DNA of 6,335 nucleotides, from the NCBI GenBank assembly GCA_903872005.1, contig CAIQJD010001012.1:1-6335 (forward strand), in the 5' to 3' direction. This DNA comes from an uncultured bacterium (GTDB taxonomy: Bacteria > Chloroflexota > Anaerolineae > JACIWP01). The notes beneath the pieces are model-generated. The model ran no database searches and had not been told where the DNA came from. It saw only the letters and a program-made list of their open reading frames with translations. The translations under genes and the position numbers were made by a program. Below are positions 1-6,073 of the stretch, piece after piece. How positions within the stretch are numbered: position 1 is the stretch's first letter; the number at the start of each line of letters is the position of its first letter.

Positions 1-39
1 CGGCGACGATCTGCATCCCGCTGGAGCCGGCGCGTTTCG
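1..39. repeat. 39-bp perfect direct repeat, copy 1 (window edge)
   Basis: Bases 1-39 are identical to 562-600. Both copies lie in the same reading frame of the kinase gene and encode ATICIPLEPARF. In copy 1 the next residues are DIAVAG, leading into a membrane segment. In copy 2 they are GGALWA, inside the GAF-like domain. The identity stops abruptly at base 40. A local duplication or a false join at a contig end are both possible. Confidence 0.9.
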
Positions 40-1403
40 ACATCGCTGTGGCCGGCCTGATCGCCGCGGCGATCCTGTGCGTCGGCCAGGCCATTGTCGC
101 CTACGAGGTTTTTACGGACAAGGCGCTGCCGCGTCGCGCCCTGGCGCGGCAGTGGCGCGGCGCGCTGGCCCTGGCGGCCGGCTGCGGCATCGTTGGCGGG
201 GGGAGTCTGGCGCTCCATTGGCCGGCCCTGTATGTGGCTATCGGCGTAGCTCTGCTCTTGACGGTCGCCTTCGTCCTGTTCAACGGCCGCGCCTATGCCG
301 AACGCCAGAGCCTCATCGCTCGATTGCGCCCCTTCGTTGCCAGTCAACGCCTGTACGACAATCTGTTGGCGCCGGCCGAGGCGGGCGATCTGGACGCCGG
401 CGCGCCGCTGCGCGCGCTGCGGGAGGATCTGCTGGGGGCGAGCCTGGTCTATCTGATCCCGCTGGGGCCATTGGCGACCCTCGCCGGCCCGCCGCGCGCC
501 GATCCGCCGGCCCGCGGCGCGCCGCCCGACCTGACCGAGGTCATGCCGCGCCTGCGCGAGCCGGCGACGATCTGCATCCCGCTGGAGCCGGCGCGTTTCG
601 GCGGCGCGCTATGGGCCGTCCCGCTCTGGAGCGAGCGCGGTCTGATCGGCGTGTTGCTGTTGGGAGAGAAGGGCGACGGCGGGTTGTACGCGCAGGAGGA
701 GATGGAAATCGCCCGCGCCGCCGGCGAGCGTCTGGTGGATACCCAGGCCAGCGCCGAGATGGCGCGCCGGCTGATGGCGCTGCAGCGCCAACGCCTGAGC
801 GAAGCGCAGGTCCTGGACCGGCGGGCGCGCCGCGCCTTGCATGATGAGATTTTACCGCGCCTGCACGCCGCCTTGCTGCAAGTACAGGGACAACCGGAGG
901 CAGTCACGACGCTGACCGAGGCGCACCGGCAAATTTCCAATCTGTTGCGCGATACGCCGGCGGCCGGCGCTCCCGAAGTGGGGCGGCTCGGTCTGATGGG
1001 GGCGTTGCGGCAGGCCGGCGCGGAGATGGCCGGCGCGTTCGATAGCCTGACCTGGGAGGTCGAAGCGGGGGTCGAGGAGTGGGCGCGCCGGCTGCCGCCG
1101 CTCACGGCTGAGGCGATCTACTATGCGGCGCGCGAGGCGATGCGGAACGCGGCGCGGCATGGGCGCGGCGGCGATGGGAGCCGGCCACTACATCTGCGCG
1201 TGGCGGCGGCGTGGCGCGCAGGCCTGGAGATCGTCGTCGAGGATGATGGGGTGGGGATGGGCGCGGCCAGCGCCGGCGCCGGGCTGGCGTTGCACAGCAC
1301 CATGATGGCGGTGGTCGGCGGCTCGTTGAGCGCAGAGAGCGCGGCCGGCGCGTATACGCGGATGACCCTCCATGCGCCGGCTACTTCACAGTTCACCACA
1401 TAG
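3..1403 (+). CDS. Membrane sensor histidine kinase with GAF-like domain, 5' partial
   Basis: Sensor kinase that should autophosphorylate on His and pass the phosphate to a response regulator not present here. The frame is open to the left edge, so the gene is probably 5'-truncated. A GTG at 48 is an internal candidate start but has no ribosome binding site. Numbering from that GTG, hydrophobic segments lie at about 1-19, 38-57 and 60-78. They are followed by a GAF-like region (about 95-235) and a helical linker. The phosphoacceptor is in RRALHDEILPRLH (H265), a HisKA_3-like dimerisation helix. The HATPase part has the N box EAMRNAARHG (N367), the G1 motif VEDDGVGM (398-404) and a G2 Gly region near 410-425. 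The C-terminus is complete (TAG). The linker is of the LytS/NarX-like HisKA_3 class. Residues encoded by 3-38 duplicate residues 173-184 exactly, so the extreme N-terminus may be an assembly artefact. The kinase call is firm; the signal is unknown. Confidence 0.88.
   Translation, partial: ATICIPLEPARFDIAVAGLIAAAILCVGQAIVAYEVFTDKALPRRALARQWRGALALAAGCGIVGGGSLALHWPALYVAIGVALLLTVAFVLFNGRAYAERQSLIARLRPFVASQRLYDNLLAPAEAGDLDAGAPLRALREDLLGASLVYLIPLGPLATLAGPPRADPPARGAPPDLTEVMPRLREPATICIPLEPARFGGALWAVPLWSERGLIGVLLLGEKGDGGLYAQEEMEIARAAGERLVDTQASAEMARRLMALQRQRLSEAQVLDRRARRALHDEILPRLHAALLQVQGQPEAVTTLTEAHRQISNLLRDTPAAGAPEVGRLGLMGALRQAGAEMAGAFDSLTWEVEAGVEEWARRLPPLTAEAIYYAAREAMRNAARHGRGGDGSRPLHLRVAAAWRAGLEIVVEDDGVGMGAASAGAGLALHSTMMAVVGGSLSAESAAGAYTRMTLHAPATSQFTT
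562..600. repeat. 39-bp perfect direct repeat, copy 2 (inside GAF-like domain)
   Basis: This is the internal copy of the sequence at 1-39, 561 bases downstream of it. It sits naturally between predicted strands of the GAF-like domain, so it is the copy more likely to be in its original place. Confidence 0.9.
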
Positions 1404-1507
1404 CGATTGATCGGCGGCCGCCTACCGGCGCCGGCCTGTTCAGAATCCGCAGCCGGTATCAGACCAGCGTTGATGCCCCTGCTGGGGCGCAATCGCTGAC
1501 GGAAATA

Positions 1508-1516
1508 TGCTACACT
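1508..1516 (+). promoter_or_regulatory. Possible extended -10 promoter element, no obvious target
   Basis: TGCTACACT matches the extended -10 pattern TGnTAnnnT. No convincing -35 lies 16-18 bases upstream. It points right, into the antisense strand of the nucleotidyltransferase gene, and no plus-strand coding sequence follows until 2703. It may be chance, an antisense RNA promoter, or a leftover promoter. Confidence 0.25.
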
Positions 1517-1541
1517 GAACCAATCCAGCCGGTCACCATCT

Positions 1542-1583
1542 AATCGCTACCCGTACCGGCCCGCTGTTTTCGGGTTAGCGATT
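1542..1583 (-). terminator. Imperfect hairpin at the end of the nucleotidyltransferase gene
   Basis: The arms at 1542-1552 (AATCGCTACCC) and 1572-1583 (GGGTTAGCGATT) pair with one bulged base and enclose about 19 bases. The stop codon of the minus-strand gene (1575-1577) lies inside the right arm. No U-tract follows on the minus strand, so this is a weak terminator or a 3'-end stabilising hairpin. Confidence 0.35.
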
Positions 1584-2261
1584 GGCTGAAGTTATGTTTT
1601 CCATGAGGCGAAGTGCCAACGCTTGAAATCGTGCCTTCAGTTCCTGTGGGTCAAAGGGCATGAGCATCAGGAGCGGCCAACGCTCAGGCTGATCAGGAAA
1701 GTCGGCAACGCGCTGCAATGCCACGGCGAACCAATGGAGGTCAAACCCAGGGTCCTTCCGTGCGGCTTGCGACAACAACTCATCCAAAGGCGTCCGTTGC
1801 AGGATGAAGTACAGGTCTGCGGCGTCGCGCGGCTCGGCTCGGCCGTAGTATGTGAGCAACTTGTCAGTACACAGGTCAGCCAGGCTGCGGACCATGACGC
1901 CGACCTCTGCACGCGCCGGCGGCTCACGTTGAAAGGGGCTATCCAGAGCCAAGTCCACTTTCAACGTGTCGTTGCCCTGGGTTGCCAGGAACTCTACGTA
2001 AGTGGCGAATCTGCGCGTTACACGGATGTCAAACTCACCCCGGCGACCTAACTTCTCTATCAGGTAGGAGTAGGAGTAGGGCAAGACAAGATCGGCCTCG
2101 CCAGTGAAGAAGCCGTGGTCGTAGGAGAGCCTGTGCCCACAGTAGTATTCGGCCAGGGCAGTGCCGCCGGCGAGACAGAATTGAGTCTGATCGGGTAGCA
2201 TGGCAAAGCCGGCGATGAACGCGCGCTGGAGAGGCGTCAGTAGGCCGCTACTGCGCAGCAT
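1575..2261 (-). CDS. AbiEii/AbiGii-type nucleotidyltransferase with altered DxD motif
   Basis: 228-residue protein of the AbiEii nucleotidyltransferase family (DNA polymerase beta fold), whose best-known members are toxins of type IV toxin-antitoxin or abortive infection systems that modify tRNA. Visible motifs are LAGGTALAEYY (30-40) and GHRLSYDHGFF (42-52). A further acidic strand is KVDLALD (101-107), and the family block DLCTDKLLTYYGRAEPRDAADLYFI lies at about 129-153 with K134 and D146. The family normally reads S-x-D-x-D-F-F; here the second Asp is Gly (DHG, residues 48-50), which should impair metal and nucleotide binding. The ATG at 2261 gives the expected family N-terminus and overlaps the upstream small gene by 14 bases, which suggests translational coupling. 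The region looks less GC-rich than the flanking genes, fitting horizontal acquisition. Family call is firm; activity is doubtful. Confidence 0.85.
   Translation of the reverse strand: MLRSSGLLTPLQRAFIAGFAMLPDQTQFCLAGGTALAEYYCGHRLSYDHGFFTGEADLVLPYSYSYLIEKLGRRGEFDIRVTRRFATYVEFLATQGNDTLKVDLALDSPFQREPPARAEVGVMVRSLADLCTDKLLTYYGRAEPRDAADLYFILQRTPLDELLSQAARKDPGFDLHWFAVALQRVADFPDQPERWPLLMLMPFDPQELKARFQALALRLMENITSANR
2064..2081. repeat. Short hexamer tandem repeat inside the nucleotidyltransferase gene
   Basis: GTAGGA, GTAGGA, GTAGGG in tandem. On the minus strand this encodes the SYSYSY-like stretch at residues 61-66 (PYSYSYLIE). A gain or loss of units would be in frame, so it could vary in length between strains without breaking the gene. 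Confidence 0.6.
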
Positions 2262-2487
2262 GGCGTGACTCCAAAAAGCGCGCCCAGAGCCGGTGCAAGT
2301 GCGGAGGCAGATCCAGAGTATCTAGCAGACGCGCCACTTCTTCCAAATCGAGTTGGGCGATGTCCTCTGCTCTGCCGTGCTCAATGACTTGACGAATGTA
2401 CCACGCGCGTTGGAAGGGATCGCCGAGATCGAGCCGCTCGGCGCTCCACACGATATGTCTGGGGGGTGAGATGATATTTGACTGCAT
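2248..2487 (-). CDS. Small protein paired with AbiEii-like nucleotidyltransferase (possible antitoxin)
   Basis: 79-residue soluble, helix-rich, mildly acidic protein with no signal peptide. It contains FQRAWYIRQVIEHGRAEDI (25-43), then an acidic helix (LDLEEVARLLDTLDL) and a basic C-terminal helix. From memory, short proteins with a conserved I-x-x-V-x-x-x-G-x-x-x-D-I/L pattern often sit directly upstream of AbiEii-type nucleotidyltransferases (DUF6922-like). The match is by pattern only. The start at 2487 is supported by GGGAGG on the minus strand at about 2492-2500, and a good promoter lies 50-75 bases further upstream. It overlaps the next gene by 14 bases. The most likely role is regulator or antitoxin of the nucleotidyltransferase. 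It has no recognisable AbiEi helix-turn-helix, so it is not a classical AbiEi. Confidence 0.72.
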   Translation of the reverse strand: MQSNIISPPRHIVWSAERLDLGDPFQRAWYIRQVIEHGRAEDIAQLDLEEVARLLDTLDLPPHLHRLWARFLESRHAAQ

Positions 2488-2535
2488 GGCGCCCTCCCGC
2501 CGGCGCGATGGCCTGTGCTGTTCGCGTTTCAGATT

Positions 2536-2564
2536 GTTATACTGTGAGAGGGGCAGAGGAGCAA
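2536..2564 (-). promoter_or_regulatory. Sigma70-type promoter of the small protein/nucleotidyltransferase pair
   Basis: On the minus strand, TTGCTC (2559-2564) is separated by exactly 17 bases from TATAAC (2536-2541). Transcription would begin near 2529, giving a leader of about 40 bases before the ATG at 2487. Confidence 0.6.
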
Positions 2565-2641
2565 GTGATGGCGAAGGATGACTTGTCTTGAGTAGCGACG
2601 CGCATGGCCGGCCAATATAGGGCTGCGTCGCGCGAATGCGG

Positions 2642-2647
2642 TATAAT
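2642..2647 (+). promoter_or_regulatory. Consensus -10 box upstream of the PIG-L-like gene
   Basis: TATAAT lies 55 bases before the start codon at 2703. No good -35 hexamer is seen at 16-18 bases upstream, so it may depend on an activator or may be weak. It is back-to-back with the minus-strand promoter at 2536-2564. Confidence 0.45.
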
Positions 2648-2687
2648 GGTGTCGGCTTGCGTGACCAAGCTGCACTTCATACCAACT

Positions 2688-2694
2688 GGGGAGG
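2688..2694 (+). promoter_or_regulatory. Ribosome binding site that fixes the PIG-L-like start
   Basis: GGGGAGG, eight bases before the ATG at 2703. It decides for this start over the ATG at 2604, which lies upstream of the -10 box and would add 33 residues unlike the family. Confidence 0.75.
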
Positions 2695-2702
2695 TTTGTG
2701 CC

Positions 2703-3431
2703 ATGTCTGATACCGCGAAGCGTACCGTCTTGGCTATCGGCGCCCATCCCTCTGATCTGGTCGCCAACATGGGCGGCGCCCTGGGCAAACACGCCCAGCA
2801 CGGCGACCGGGTTATTTTGCTCACGCTCACCTACGGTCTGGAGGTGCATACCGAGCGCTTTGTCGGCAAGTCCGAAGCCGAGATCAAGCGCCTGGTACGC
2901 AAGGAGAGCGAAGACGCGGCCGGCATCCTGGGCCTTCACGAGTTCATGTTCCTCGATTTTGGCGACACGCCCCTGGTGATGACCCGCCAGAACTTGCAGG
3001 AGTTGGCCGACGTCATGCAAGACATTCGGCCGGATCTGGTGCTGTGCGCGCACTACCCATTTCGGGAACTTGCGTCGTACAACGACCATAGCGAGGCGGC
3101 CCGCATGGTGGAACGCGCGCCTACCTATCGCCACCACGGTGGCAAGAAGGCCTATCAGCCGCCGGCTATCTGGTTCGCCATGGTAGAGGCCATGCAATTC
3201 GCGCGTCCTACGCCCCATGTGCCGGATGTCTACGTAGACATCACTGATGTGATGGAGCGGAAGGTCCAGGCTTGTATCGTCACCTGGGACTTGAAAGGCG
3301 AGGAAGCGGAAAAGACGGCCAGGGCGATCCGGGCAATGGATGCCTTTTACGGCCAGTTCGCCGGCGTTCCCTTTGCCGAAGGGTTCGAGACCGCCCGCCG
3401 GCCGCAGGCCGTAGAGTACCTATCGCTGTAG
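2703..3431 (+). CDS. PIG-L/LmbE-fold zinc enzyme, GalB-like subgroup
   Basis: 242-residue cytoplasmic protein with the PIG-L/LmbE Rossmann-like fold. The metal site is visible: H15 and D18 in AIGAHPSDLVANMGG (11-25), and H129 in SYNDHSEAARM (125-135). In sugar deacetylases such as MshB the motif is HPDD, with the first Asp as general base; here that residue is S17, so ordinary deacetylation is questionable. Other shared features are GDRVILLTLTYG (34-45), FLDFGDTPL (83-91), RPDLVLCAHYPF (109-120) and VYVDITDVMERKVQA (176-190). The last, together with the missing base and the FLDFGDTPL block, resembles the 4-oxalomesaconate hydratase GalB, a PIG-L-fold hydratase with H-x-x-D lacking the Asp base. 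The likely role is a zinc-dependent hydratase or hydrolase on a carboxylated metabolite, with the substrate unknown. It has its own candidate promoter and is convergent with the MttB-like gene. Fold is confident; the GalB-like function is inference from remembered sequence. Confidence 0.85.
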   Translation: MSDTAKRTVLAIGAHPSDLVANMGGALGKHAQHGDRVILLTLTYGLEVHTERFVGKSEAEIKRLVRKESEDAAGILGLHEFMFLDFGDTPLVMTRQNLQELADVMQDIRPDLVLCAHYPFRELASYNDHSEAARMVERAPTYRHHGGKKAYQPPAIWFAMVEAMQFARPTPHVPDVYVDITDVMERKVQACIVTWDLKGEEAEKTARAIRAMDAFYGQFAGVPFAEGFETARRPQAVEYLSL

Positions 3432-3454
3432 CGGCGGCCAACCGGTTGAAAAAA

Positions 3455-3493
3455 GAGAAAGCGTCTGGCGAGTATTTCGCCAGACGCTTTCTC
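3455..3493 (-). terminator. Strong rho-independent terminator between convergent genes
   Basis: A perfect 17-bp inverted repeat (3455-3471 and 3477-3493) encloses a five-base loop. Reading the minus strand, the stem is followed directly by six T residues (complement of A at 3449-3454), so it ends the E1-beta/KARI-like/MttB-like operon, whose last stop is at 3526. It lies 24 bases after the PIG-L-like stop and may also stop plus-strand transcripts, although there is no U-tract on that side. Confidence 0.92.
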
Positions 3494-3525
3494 TATGGGC
3501 GTGTCAGTGAAGACGAGAAGTCTCG

Positions 3526-4956
3526 TTACGCCGGCAGGATCTCATCCCAGACGGCGCGGACGGCCGGCGCGATGGGCCGCGGCCGATAGGCAGCCAGCAG
3601 CTCGGCGACGCGGGACTTGGCCCGGTCGCGCAGGGTGGGGCTGCCCTCGGCGGCCCAATCGGCGTGAATGTGGCGATCCAGCACCGCCGGCCGCCAGTCC
3701 TCGCGGCAATGCTTGGCCGTGTGGGGCGCTTCCAGGAATTGCCCATCCGGGCCAGTTTCCTGGATGACATCCAGGGCCAGCGTTTCGGGGGTGATGGTCA
3801 GGCCGGGCATGAAGCTCTTGACCCAGCCGATGATGTCCTGGCAGATGACGAGCTGTTCCAGCGAGCCGGTGATGCCGTTGTCCAGGAAGCCGACATCGTG
3901 GATGAGCTGCTCGCCGCTGAGGGCGGCGGTCAGCAGGGTGAGGGCGGCTTCCAGGGCGGCTTGCTGGTCCACGGTCTTGGAGCCGCTGAGGCCGCCGATG
4001 CCGAAGCTGGGCACGCCATACCACTGGGAGAGGTCGGCGTTGAAGCCGCGCGCCTCCGGCGCGGCCAGTTGCCCGATCATCGTCCGCATGTCGAAGGTCG
4101 CGCCGCCGTGGGCGCAGCGCAGGAAGGGCGCGCCCTCGCGCTTGAGCTGGGCGAGGACGATGCCGGCGAGCTGGGAGGCGTTGTTCAGCGCGACGAAGCC
4201 GGCCGTCGTGATAGGCGTCGAGATGCCGCGGGTGAAGATGGACGGGCGATAAATGGCCGGCAGGCCCTTTTCGGCCAGCCAGAGGAGCTTCTGTACCGCT
4301 TCGGCGTTCTGGAGCATCGGCTTGGCGATGTTGATGTAACAGGCGGCGAAGGGGCGCTGGCGCAATGCGTCCGCGCCGCCGGCGGCCGCCTCAAACATGG
4401 CGACCTCTTTCTGGGTATGCGCCAGGTCGGTGGTGACGTAGACCAGCGGCTTGGCTGTGTATTCCAGCATGGCGCGCGTCTGGTACAGCTCGGCCAACTC
4501 CGTCGGCACATCATCGGGCAGGCAGAAGGACATGACGAAGTCAATCTCCGGGATGCTGTCCAGCAATTGGATGGCCTCAACCATGTCTCGGTGAACGGCG
4601 CGCCGGCGCTGGCCGGTCTGCCAGTCCACCACGTAGAGCAGATCGGAGCCGTTGCCATAGTAGGCGCAGCGGCCGGAGAGGCGCAGCTTGGGCTGGCCGA
4701 GTTGGTCGTAGAGGACGATCTGCTTGGGGGTCAACCCCAGCGCCCATTCGACGCGCCAGGAAGGCACGAAAACACGGTTGCCGTCTGTCACGCGCGCCCC
4801 ACCCTTGCGGAAGAGGGCCAGGGCTTCCTCATCGTAGAAGCGGATGCCGGTGTTTTCCAGGATTTCCAGGCTGGCGTCATGGAGTTGCCGGCATTGGAAG
4901 TCGGTCAGCCGGCGGTAGAAGGCGGTATTCAGGCTGAGTCCTTCGTCGTTGAACAT
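3526..4956 (-). CDS. Non-pyrrolysine MttB-family methyltransferase
   Basis: 476-residue protein of the trimethylamine methyltransferase (MttB) family, a TIM-barrel that moves a methyl group from a substrate, often a quaternary amine, to a corrinoid protein. The reading frame has no internal TAG and ends in TAA, so it belongs to the non-Pyl branch with MtgB, MtpB and relatives. Recognisable blocks are LHDASLEILENTGIRFYDEE (25-44), the TPITTAGFVALNNASQLAG region (247-265, with IVLAQL after it), GVPSFGIGGLSGSKTVDQQA (314-333), LIHDVGFLDNGITGSLEQLV (351-370), LALDVIQETGPDGQFL (393-408) and a C-terminal helix. The start at 4956 has AGAGGAGAG about seven bases upstream. It is the last gene of the operon, 68 bases after the KARI-like gene. 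No corrinoid protein (MttC-like) or reactivase lies in the window. Family is sure; the substrate is unknown, and a methyl role in this pathway is not proven. Confidence 0.9.
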   Translation of the reverse strand: MFNDEGLSLNTAFYRRLTDFQCRQLHDASLEILENTGIRFYDEEALALFRKGGARVTDGNRVFVPSWRVEWALGLTPKQIVLYDQLGQPKLRLSGRCAYYGNGSDLLYVVDWQTGQRRRAVHRDMVEAIQLLDSIPEIDFVMSFCLPDDVPTELAELYQTRAMLEYTAKPLVYVTTDLAHTQKEVAMFEAAAGGADALRQRPFAACYINIAKPMLQNAEAVQKLLWLAEKGLPAIYRPSIFTRGISTPITTAGFVALNNASQLAGIVLAQLKREGAPFLRCAHGGATFDMRTMIGQLAAPEARGFNADLSQWYGVPSFGIGGLSGSKTVDQQAALEAALTLLTAALSGEQLIHDVGFLDNGITGSLEQLVICQDIIGWVKSFMPGLTITPETLALDVIQETGPDGQFLEAPHTAKHCREDWRPAVLDRHIHADWAAEGSPTLRDRAKSRVAELLAAYRPRPIAPAVRAVWDEILPA

Positions 4957-4980
4957 GGGTCTCTCCTCTGGTGTGAGACT

Positions 4981-5017
4981 CTAGACTTCGGAAGTCTGGA
5001 AGACTTCCGAAGTCTAG
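4981..5017. repeat. Composite perfect palindrome between KARI-like and MttB-like genes
   Basis: Two 17-base arms (4981-4997 and 5001-5017) are perfect inverted repeats around a GGA spacer. Each arm also contains its own palindrome, AGACTTC-n-GAAGTCT, so the element is two tandem copies of a 15-base palindrome. It lies inside the operon, 7 bases after the KARI-like stop and 24 before the MttB-like start. There is no U-tract, so it is not a terminator. It resembles short REP-like intergenic elements and could stabilise or process the mRNA between the two genes. Confidence 0.85.
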
Positions 5018-5024
5018 GACGTAG

Positions 5025-6044
5025 TTACACATTCTTGGCGGTCAGGTCGCCGCCGGCGTCGCCGCGCTTGCGCCGAATGGCTTCGCCGACTTGATCGGCC
5101 TGGCTGGTGCGGATTTCTTCCAGCAGGCCGTTGAACCTGGGATAGCCGGCCTTGTAGTCCGCCTCCCAATCGCGGCTGAAGGCGCCGTTGCGGATGTTCT
5201 CCAGCGCCCAGCGGATGCGGTCTTTGACCGTCTCGTCAATGATCTGCGGCCCGATGGTCATGGCGCCGTATGCGGCTGTGTTCGAGATGCGTTCCAACAT
5301 GCCGGCCAGGCCGTGGCGATAGATCAGGTCGGTGGTGAGCTTGGACTCGTTGATCGCTTCGTAGAAGGCGGTCTCCGGATTGTAGCCGGCCTCGATGAGC
5401 ACGTCGAAACAGGCCCGCAGCAAGGCGACGATGCAGCCCCAGGCGCAATGCTCGCCCAGCAGGTCGGTCATCGTCTCTTCCTCGACGTCGGTATCCTGCA
5501 CGCCCAGGCGCGTGAAGCCGACGCCCTTGCAAATGGCGAGGCCCAGCGCGTGGCCGCGCCCGCTGGCGTCCTGATGCACGGCCAGGAGGCCGGGAACGCC
5601 GCTGCCGCGCACGAACTCGCTACGCACGGCCGCGCCGGGGCCTTTGGGCGCGCAGACGACGGCGTCTACGCCGGCCGGCGGGATGATATGGCCGTAGTAG
5701 AAGTTGAAGGCGCTGGAGAGGCAAATCACATCGCCGGCCTTGTGCTTGCCCTTGATGTGTTGGTTGTAGGCGTCGGCCAGGCGGAAGGCCATGTCGGGGA
5801 TTTGCAGGTTGTAGACGTCGGCGCGGCCGCCGACTTCGGTGACCGGCAGGACGTCGAACTTCTCGGCGGCGGCGCGTTTCCAGGCGTCGGAGCCGGCGTT
5901 CTCGGCGACGATGACATGCAGCCCCTGGTCGCGCATGTTGAGCGCCTGGGCCATGCCTTGCGTGCCGAAGCCGACCGCGGCGATGGTCTTGCCGGCCAGC
6001 AGGCCGAGATCGGCGTCGCTTTCTGTGTAGGTTATCTTTGCCAT
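5025..6044 (-). CDS. Ketol-acid reductoisomerase-like protein with altered active site
   Basis: 339-residue homologue of class I ketol-acid reductoisomerase (IlvC), with an N-terminal Rossmann domain and a knotted helical C-terminal domain. Retained features are GFGTQGMAQALNMRDQG (25-41), K134 in CAPKGPG, VHQDASG (156-162), the metal ligands D194 and E198 in TDLLGEH, E229 and E233 in YEAINE, and S254 in ISNTAAYG. The usual AHGFN motif reads SSAFN (110-114), so the conserved catalytic-site His is S111. The cofactor loop, normally GLREGSKSW, reads AENAGSDAW (47-55). This loses the Arg and one Ser that hold the NADPH phosphate and puts acidic E48 at the end of strand beta2, suggesting NADH use. 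The start at 6044 gives the family N-terminus and is preceded by AAGGGAAG. A start at 6125 would overlap the gene upstream. Operon partners are E1-beta and an MttB homologue, not ilv genes, so a repurposed function is likely. Confidence 0.9.
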   Translation of the reverse strand: MAKITYTESDADLGLLAGKTIAAVGFGTQGMAQALNMRDQGLHVIVAENAGSDAWKRAAAEKFDVLPVTEVGGRADVYNLQIPDMAFRLADAYNQHIKGKHKAGDVICLSSAFNFYYGHIIPPAGVDAVVCAPKGPGAAVRSEFVRGSGVPGLLAVHQDASGRGHALGLAICKGVGFTRLGVQDTDVEEETMTDLLGEHCAWGCIVALLRACFDVLIEAGYNPETAFYEAINESKLTTDLIYRHGLAGMLERISNTAAYGAMTIGPQIIDETVKDRIRWALENIRNGAFSRDWEADYKAGYPRFNGLLEEIRTSQADQVGEAIRRKRGDAGGDLTAKNV

Positions 6045-6048
6045 CTTT

Positions 6049-6056
6049 CTTCCCTT
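6049..6056 (-). promoter_or_regulatory. Ribosome binding site of the KARI-like gene
   Basis: AAGGGAAG on the minus strand lies a few bases upstream of the ATG at 6044. It supports this start over the ATG at 6125, which would prepend 27 non-conserved residues translated through the intergenic palindrome. Confidence 0.55.
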
Positions 6057-6073
6057 CTTGACTTCGTAACATG

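Noticed and set aside
1475..1488. GCCCC-TGCT-GGGGC hairpin as the kinase terminator
   Set aside because: The stem is only five base pairs, there is no T-run after it, and it lies about 70 bases after the stop codon.
2604..2702. Upstream start extending the PIG-L-like protein by 33 residues
   Set aside because: It would start before the TATAAT box, and a strong GGGGAGG supports the ATG at 2703, which also gives the family N-terminus.
3526..4956. Pyrrolysine-containing trimethylamine methyltransferase
   Set aside because: The frame has no internal TAG and ends with TAA at the length usual for non-Pyl homologues, so no Pyl read-through needs to be assumed.
3664..5094. 476-codon open frame on the plus strand
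   Set aside because: It is antisense to the well-conserved MttB-like gene, has no family resemblance and arises from high GC content.
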